Program-made: the position numbers and the translations under genes
Notes under the pieces: model-generated
What the model saw: only the letters and a program-made list of their open reading frames with translations
The model's database searches: none
Told to the model about the DNA's origin: nothing
Assembly: GCA_025354565.1 (NCBI GenBank)
Contig: JANXMQ010000235.1
Location: 1-38,462, forward strand
Reading direction: 5' to 3'
DNA: 38,462 nucleotides
Source: Akkermansiaceae bacterium
GTDB taxonomy: Bacteria; Verrucomicrobiota; Verrucomicrobiia; Verrucomicrobiales; Akkermansiaceae
In this document: positions 33,555 through 38,462 of the stretch, piece by piece
Numbering within the stretch: position 1 is the first letter of the stretch
Layout: every line of letters starts with the position of its first letter

Positions 33555-34679
33555 ATGACCACTGAGCAATACGCCAACCGCTTCATCTGCGACCTTGTGG
33601 CCTACGAGCCCGGCAAACCGATTGATGAAACCGCCCGCGAACTCGGGCTGGATCCGTCACAAATCGTCAAAGTGGCGTCGAATGAAAATCCACTTGGCCC
33701 TTCGCCCCTGGCGAAAGCCGCCATGCGCGAGGCACTCGAGGAAGCCCACATCTATCCGGATGGCGGCGGCTACCGACTGCGCTCGGCCATCGCGGAATCA
33801 TTCGGCATGGAAATTTCTAACGTGGTGCTGGGCAATGGATCTAACGAAATCATCGAGCTGCTCTGCCATACGTTTTTGAATCGGGACGCGGAACTCATCG
33901 CCGCCGAGCACGCCTTCGTGGTTTACAAACTGATGGCCACGCTGTTCGGCGCGAAATATGTGGAAGTGCCGGATCCCGGATTCATCCACGACCTCGATGC
34001 CATGGCCACCGCGATCACTCCTAACACGCGGCTGGTCTTCATCGCAAATCCTAATAATCCGACCGGCACGATGGTCGGTCAGGAGGAGATCGACCGTTTC
34101 ATGGCCATGGTGCCGGAGCACGTGATCGTGGTTTTCGACGAGGCGTATTTTGAATTTCCCGACTCCCCGCCGGACACGCTCAAATATGTCCGTGAGGGCC
34201 GCAACGTCTGCGTGCTGCGGACGTTTTCCAAAATCCACGGCCTCGCTGCCCTGCGTGTGGGTTACGGCTTGGCCTCTAAAAACGTGGCGACCCTTTTGCA
34301 AAAAGCGCGACAACCATTCAATGTGAACGCCATCGCTCAAGCCGGTGCGCTGGCCGCCATGGCTGATTCTGCACACATCGCCAAGACCCGCGCGGTGAAC
34401 CGGGCGGGCATGGCATTTTATGAAACCGCCTTTGCCGAACGCGGATTGGAATACGTGCCGAGTCATGCGAATTTTCTGTTGGTCAAGACCGGTGAGGGCG
34501 ATCGGGTCTTCCGCGACATGTTGAAACAAGGTGTGATCATCCGGGCAATGAGCAGCTACAAGCTGCCCGATTGGGTGCGGATCTCCATCGGGACGGTATC
34601 GCAGAATCAACGTTGTCTGGAAGTGCTGGACTCCGTACTCGCCGCTAACAGTTTAGATTCTCGCATGATCGCAACATGA
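33555..34679 (+). CDS. hisC: Histidinol-phosphate aminotransferase
   Basis: This 374-residue protein starts at ATG 33555 (MTTEQYANRFICDLVAYEPG); the frame is open well upstream but crosses the kinase gene. It has the fold-type I PLP-enzyme landmarks: ASNENPLGPSPLA, YPDGGGYRLR, IANPNNPTGTM, FDEAYFEF and the PLP-binding Lys226 in TFSKIHGLAALRVGYG. It converts imidazole acetol phosphate and glutamate to histidinol phosphate in histidine synthesis. Some members also act on aromatic amino acids, so a broader specificity cannot be excluded. Confidence 0.92.
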   Translation: MTTEQYANRFICDLVAYEPGKPIDETARELGLDPSQIVKVASNENPLGPSPLAKAAMREALEEAHIYPDGGGYRLRSAIAESFGMEISNVVLGNGSNEIIELLCHTFLNRDAELIAAEHAFVVYKLMATLFGAKYVEVPDPGFIHDLDAMATAITPNTRLVFIANPNNPTGTMVGQEEIDRFMAMVPEHVIVVFDEAYFEFPDSPPDTLKYVREGRNVCVLRTFSKIHGLAALRVGYGLASKNVATLLQKARQPFNVNAIAQAGALAAMADSAHIAKTRAVNRAGMAFYETAFAERGLEYVPSHANFLLVKTGEGDRVFRDMLKQGVIIRAMSSYKLPDWVRISIGTVSQNQRCLEVLDSVLAANSLDSRMIAT

Positions 34680-34775
34680 TCTCCCCAGAGCTTGAGGACT
34701 TGAATTTCCCTTACGGTTGCGGCTGATCTGCCCTTGACCTTGGATCGGTCGGTCGGTTTGCTACGGGCGAGAAAA

Positions 34776-37040
34776 ATGAGCCTGAAAATCCCAAGCAACC
34801 TGTGGCTCTTACTGATTTCCACCAGCTTGGCCGTTACGGTTATTTTCGGCTACAAGCATTTCTCCAACAGCCCCAAGTCCTCTCCAGTCGCGGTCGCTGT
34901 CTCGCCAGAAACAGCCTCCGATGCCACGGTGCATGCGCACTATGCCGGCTCAGCGAGTTGCCGCGAGTGCCATGCGGCGGCTTTTGAAAAATGGCAGACA
35001 TCTCACCACGGACTCGCCGAGCGGGAGGTAAAACAGGAGCAAGACTACCCGGCCTTTTCCCCTCGCCAGAACGCGGAGGGCTCCAGCACTTTTGTCGATG
35101 CGGATGGCCTCGCAAAAATCCTGACCCGCGGCCTTGACCAACAACTCCACCCCTATCCGGTCGTGGGAGTGATCGGCCATTCGCCCTTACGCCAATTCCT
35201 CATCGCCGCGCCCGGTGGCCGCATGCAGGCCTGCGATCTCGCCCTTGACCCGGCCAAAAATACATGGTTCGGCATCTACGGCGAGGACCGCCGCAACCCC
35301 GGGGACTGGGGCCACTGGACCGGTCAGGGCATGAACTGGAACGCCATGTGCGCGGCCTGCCACAACACCCGCCTGTGGAAAAATTATGAACCGCAAACTA
35401 ACAGTTATCACAGCACCATGGCCGAGCAAAGCATCGGTTGCGAGGCCTGTCACGGCCCGCTCAAGGCCCACGTCGAGTGGCAGAAAAAGCCACCTTTGAA
35501 TCATGCCAAGGATCCCACCCTGCCACATTTCACCCGTGACCAAGGTATGGAAACCTGCGCCGCCTGCCATGCCCGCCGCAGCGAACTAACTGGCGATCTC
35601 ATTCCCGGCGAGTCTTTTTACGACCACTTCAGTCTAACTATTACTGACGAGACGAACACCTTCCACCCCGACGGCCAAGTGCGGGACGAGGACTACGAAT
35701 TCACCTCATTTCTCTCCAGCCGGATGCACCATGCTGGCGTCCGTTGCGCGGACTGCCATGACCCGCATTCCGGGCAGCGCCTTGCCCCCGGTAATCTACT
35801 TTGCATGCGCTGCCACGTCGGCGGCGGGGAATTCAAAGCCCCGATCATTGATCCGGTTACCCACGGCCATCACGGCGCGGATAGCCCCGGCAGTCTCTGC
35901 ACCTCCTGCCACATGCCTGTCACCAACTACATGCAGCTCCAGCCGCGCCATGACCACAGCTTCAGCATCCCCGATCCGCGGTTGACCAAGGAATTCAACG
36001 TCCCTAACGCCTGCAACCGCTGCCACAGCGACAAGGATAGCGACTGGGCCATTGACGCCTATAAGAAATTCTACGGCGAAAAACCCGACCGCCCCTCGCG
36101 CACGCGCTCCCTGCTCATCGCCACCGCCCGCAGGGGCGATCCCGCTGCCCGCGATGGACTTATCAATTTGTTAGCCAGCCCGGAAACCCCGGCATGGAAA
36201 GCCACCGCCTGTCGCCTGCTCACCCGCTGGACCGCGGATCCCGCCGCCACCCAGGCTTTGTTAGGTGAACTTCGCCATGAGAGTCCACTCGTCCGCGAAG
36301 CCGCCGTCCGCCCGCTTGGTGCGCTGGTTCGGGAAAATAACAGCCAAGTCCGCACCGCGCTCCAACCGTTGCTGGACGACTCCGCTCGCTCAGTTAGAAT
36401 CGCCGCCGCTTGGGCGCTCTGCGCGGACCTCGACCTCGACTCCCGCGCCGGGCGCGAGCTCGTCCACATGCTCGATCACAATGCCGACCAACCGACAGGG
36501 CGGATGCAGCTCGCCCAGTTCGCCTCCCTCCGAGGTGACAACGCCGCCGCCATCCGCCAGATGCGCAAGGCCATCGAGTGGGATCCGAATTCCCCACCAT
36601 TCCACCACGATCTCGCCATCCTCCTTAGCACCACGGGCGATGCGCAGGGTGCCGTCAACGCCATCCGCGAAGCCATCCGCCTCGACGCTACCAACCCCGA
36701 GTATCAATACAATCTCGCCCTCGCCTTGAACGAACTCGGCTCCACCGCCGCCGCCACCGCTGCCTTGGAAAAAACCGTCCAACTCGATCCCACCTACGCC
36801 CGCGCCTGGTACAATCTCGGCCTCGCCCGCAACGGCGCGAACCAACCCCGTGAAGCTGTCGCCGCTCTCCAGCGTGGCGAAGCCGCCGATCCCGCTGACC
36901 CGGCCATCCCATACGCCCGCGCCACCATTCTCGCCCGCCTCGGGCAAAAGCGCGAGGCCCAGGCCGCCGCCGCCCGCGCCCTCCAGCTCCGCCCGGACTA
37001 CCCCGAGGCGCGGCAGCTCATGGAATTCCTAATGCGTTAG
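34776..37040 (+). CDS. Octaheme cytochrome c fused to HEAT-like and TPR repeats
   Basis: This 754-residue protein starts at ATG 34776, with an N-terminal membrane anchor (LWLLLISTSLAVTVIFGY). Eight CxxCH heme sites follow at about residues 62-412: CRECH, CAACH, CEACH, CAACH, CADCH, CMRCH, CTSCH and CNRCH. After the last heme come HEAT-like helical repeats (about 440-560; HESPLVREAAVRPLGALV) and TPR units (about 575-751; WDPNSPPFHHDLAILL, LDATNPEYQYNLALAL, LDPTYARAWYNLGLAR). The heme part resembles cytochrome c554/multiheme nitrite-reductase-like proteins. It is a periplasmic electron carrier or reductase; the substrate is unknown. It stands alone between hisC and a pseudopilin gene. Confidence 0.88.
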   Translation: MSLKIPSNLWLLLISTSLAVTVIFGYKHFSNSPKSSPVAVAVSPETASDATVHAHYAGSASCRECHAAAFEKWQTSHHGLAEREVKQEQDYPAFSPRQNAEGSSTFVDADGLAKILTRGLDQQLHPYPVVGVIGHSPLRQFLIAAPGGRMQACDLALDPAKNTWFGIYGEDRRNPGDWGHWTGQGMNWNAMCAACHNTRLWKNYEPQTNSYHSTMAEQSIGCEACHGPLKAHVEWQKKPPLNHAKDPTLPHFTRDQGMETCAACHARRSELTGDLIPGESFYDHFSLTITDETNTFHPDGQVRDEDYEFTSFLSSRMHHAGVRCADCHDPHSGQRLAPGNLLCMRCHVGGGEFKAPIIDPVTHGHHGADSPGSLCTSCHMPVTNYMQLQPRHDHSFSIPDPRLTKEFNVPNACNRCHSDKDSDWAIDAYKKFYGEKPDRPSRTRSLLIATARRGDPAARDGLINLLASPETPAWKATACRLLTRWTADPAATQALLGELRHESPLVREAAVRPLGALVRENNSQVRTALQPLLDDSARSVRIAAAWALCADLDLDSRAGRELVHMLDHNADQPTGRMQLAQFASLRGDNAAAIRQMRKAIEWDPNSPPFHHDLAILLSTTGDAQGAVNAIREAIRLDATNPEYQYNLALALNELGSTAAATAALEKTVQLDPTYARAWYNLGLARNGANQPREAVAALQRGEAADPADPAIPYARATILARLGQKREAQAAAARALQLRPDYPEARQLMEFLMR

Positions 37041-37142
37041 AAAATCTGGCCTTGGTCCTGACCGTATTGCGAAATATTCCGAAAATCGGTATCAACCTGC
37101 GGATGGACATTCGACATAGGGAGTGTAGCTTCCTAGAAAATC

Positions 37143-37850
37143 ATGATCCCGATGAATCCGCGTCACAAATCCAAAGGCAGGGGATTTACCCTCGTCGAGT
37201 TGCTCGTTGTCATCGCAATCGTCGCGGTTCTGGCGCTGATGAGCTTCATTGGCTCCAGTCGTTTCATCGAAAAAGGCAGAAAAGTGCAGACCATGGCCTT
37301 GTTCCGGGATTTCACAGTCGGCATGACCATGTTTGTAAACGACTACAACGGACCGCCCACTCCCCAGCCCAAGCGGGATTTCGGTTTGGATACGATTTAT
37401 GGGGACCCGGGCGGGAAATATAGCACCCAGTTTCTGGTCTCTGTCTTGGCGGGGCAGGATAAGGATTATCCCTATGGCGGTGACATTTTTTCTGCGAAAG
37501 CCGCGAATCCACGCGGCGAGTCCTACATGGTTTTCAAGACCGCATCGGCAGATAAAAAATACGGTGTCGCCGTGGACGGAAAGCTCTATGACCCGTGGGG
37601 TAGCGAGGTCATGGTGGCCATCAACGCCTTCAAATCGAACAATCCGAGTGACGTCTTGGTTCCCTTCAACAACGGCAAGAACGACTCGCGGCTTCACACT
37701 TATGGCTTAGCCGAGTACAAGGACACAAAGCCCATGGAGCAGGCCTTTGTCTTCTGGTCCTATGGCAAGGATAAGAAGAAGGGGAACAACGGCGCGAGCT
37801 ACGGCGCGATCGTTCCTTATGCTGGCTCCGACGATGTCATCTCTTGGTGA
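37143..37850 (+). CDS. Type II secretion-like pseudopilin (prepilin methylation motif)
   Basis: This 235-residue protein has a short basic leader (MIPMNPRHKSKGRG), the prepilin cleavage site with FTLVELLVVIAIVAVLALMS (Gly before Phe, Glu at +5) and a C-terminal domain of about 200 residues. Such proteins assemble in type II secretion or type IV pilus systems. In Verrucomicrobia many stand-alone copies are known, with no secretion genes close by, as here. A start at 37152 (second Met) is equally possible. The C-terminal half is rich in Lys/Gly/Asn and does not match the DUF1559 type common in Planctomycetes. Confidence 0.9.
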   Translation: MIPMNPRHKSKGRGFTLVELLVVIAIVAVLALMSFIGSSRFIEKGRKVQTMALFRDFTVGMTMFVNDYNGPPTPQPKRDFGLDTIYGDPGGKYSTQFLVSVLAGQDKDYPYGGDIFSAKAANPRGESYMVFKTASADKKYGVAVDGKLYDPWGSEVMVAINAFKSNNPSDVLVPFNNGKNDSRLHTYGLAEYKDTKPMEQAFVFWSYGKDKKKGNNGASYGAIVPYAGSDDVISW

Positions 37851-37943
37851 CTCGGGGAAGCGGTCTGGAAATTATCAGACACCGCTCAAATCATATCTCA
37901 AATGGATGCCCCAGCGGCTAACAAGACTGGAAACTCATCATTT

Positions 37944-38329
37944 TCAAGATGGTCTCTCAGGGTTTCCCAACGAGTCCAAGACCCCCCCGCAGCCATCTTC
38001 AAGCAACTGAATGACGTGATCGAATCCACGCTGCCCGCCGTAGTAGGGATCTGGCACGCGGAGATCGTCGTGATGCCTGCAATAACTCACCAGCGGTCGG
38101 ATTTTTGAATGAAGCGAACCGGCTTGATCAAGCTGCCGGACATCTCGGAGATTGGATTCATCCATCGTCACGATGAGATCGAAGTGCTCCAAATCCGCCG
38201 CCTGGATCCGCCTTGACTGACCTTGGATCGTGTAGCCATGACGTTCGAGGGATTCCGCCATCCGCGAATCAGGTGGTGCGCCTTCGTGAAATCCAATGGT
38301 CCCGGCGGAATCGATTTCAAAATGCCTCC
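37944..38329 (-). pseudogene. Low-molecular-weight protein tyrosine phosphatase, 5'-truncated
   Basis: The minus strand from about 38329 to 37944 encodes the C-terminal two-thirds of an LMW tyrosine phosphatase: HFEIDSAGTIGFHEGAPPDSR, then MAESLERHGYTIQGQSRR, DLIVTMDESN and the general-acid loop VPDPYYGG. A stop codon (TAG) occurs in frame just upstream of HFEIDS, and the N-terminal P-loop (CxxxxxR, the catalytic Cys) is absent. The ATG at 38261 would give 105 residues without catalytic Cys, so no activity is expected. The lost 5' end abuts a repeat-like element at 38330-38462. Confidence 0.82.
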
Positions 38330-38462
38330 TCCGCTAAATCCGTGGGTAAAACCGGGGGCTAACCGCCGCGAAGCGGCGTGAGCCTCTTGAAAGTTGTCCA
38401 CGACAGACCGCTTCGAGAATGGGTCTGTAACTCGTCGGAGAAGTGGACTGTTGTGGGCAACT
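38330..38462. repeat. Inverted-repeat element at the window edge
   Basis: AGTTGTCCACGACAG (38392-38406) and CTGTTGTGGGCAACT (38448-38462) are inverted repeats matching at 13 of 15 positions, with a nested pair ACAGACC (38403-38409)/GGTCTGT (38422-38428). Between the phosphatase remnant and this pair, a short hairpin CGCCGC-GAA-GCGGCG lies at about 38365-38379. The element reaches the window edge, so its full extent is unknown. A MITE-like repeat or the end of a larger insertion is possible. Confidence 0.45.

Noticed and set aside
38392..38462. Integron attC site
   Set aside because: The inverted pair is present but neither end fits the GTTRRRY/RYYYAAC core, and no integrase is nearby.
1..38462. 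CRISPR array
   Set aside because: No series of equal-length direct repeats with spacers is visible anywhere in the window.

Overview
The window looks like a chromosomal segment of a Verrucomicrobiota bacterium, probably Verrucomicrobiales and Luteolibacter-like. This is inferred from gene content only: a PEP-CTERM secreted protein, a DUF2231-cytochrome c-LRR fusion, GH95 fucosidase plus sulfatase, a lysine-rich HU protein, an octaheme cytochrome fused to HEAT/TPR repeats, and few clear Shine-Dalgarno sites. Nearly all of it is host housekeeping or accessory DNA. The exception is a compact integrated element at 18506-23913.

Layout. 116-911: two decayed copies of one small secreted-protein family. 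1066-2202: secreted beta-propeller. 2376-4438: divergent small membrane protein and cytochrome c/LRR protein. 4445-8640 (minus): a likely operon of PEP-hydrolase-like TIM barrel, Tm-1-like/UPF0261 protein, a small anchored protein, and a Zn/Mn-type ABC ATPase and permease with no binding protein in view. 8641-9062: a leader with competing hairpins. 9063-10243: M24 peptidase broken by a one-base frameshift. 10443-10772: HU. 11003-14782: GH95 and sulfatase, a likely sulfated-fucan pair. 15522-17333: Gfo/Idh/MocA oxidoreductase convergent with a NUDIX protein. 17511-18332: PEP-CTERM protein interrupted by an in-frame stop.

18433-23913: tRNA-Ala(GGC) is the insertion site of a 5.4 kb element bounded by 30-bp direct repeats of the tRNA 3' end. 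All its genes are on the minus strand: tyrosine integrase, AlpA-like HTH, a coiled-coil protein, CHC2/Toprim primase, RepA/RecA-like ATPase with a winged helix, and a small protein with an internal duplication. A cluster of GTCTCATAAT palindromes lies between the last two. No capsid, conjugation or cargo genes are seen, so it appears to be a minimal integrating and self-replicating element or satellite.

24127-31847 is a nitrogen and cofactor region. ROK sugar kinase, ammonium transporter Amt1, coaX, a second Amt and a TorF-like porin lie together. Near-perfect sigma-54 promoters precede both amt genes and a weaker one precedes the porin, suggesting a nitrogen-limitation regulon. A diverged duplication of the coaX-3'/ROK-5' junction flanks amt1, showing that amt1 was inserted into an ancestral coaX-ROK pair. 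31966-38462: FGGY kinase, histidinol-phosphate aminotransferase, octaheme cytochrome-HEAT-TPR protein, pseudopilin, and a 5'-truncated LMW tyrosine phosphatase abutting an inverted-repeat element at the window edge.
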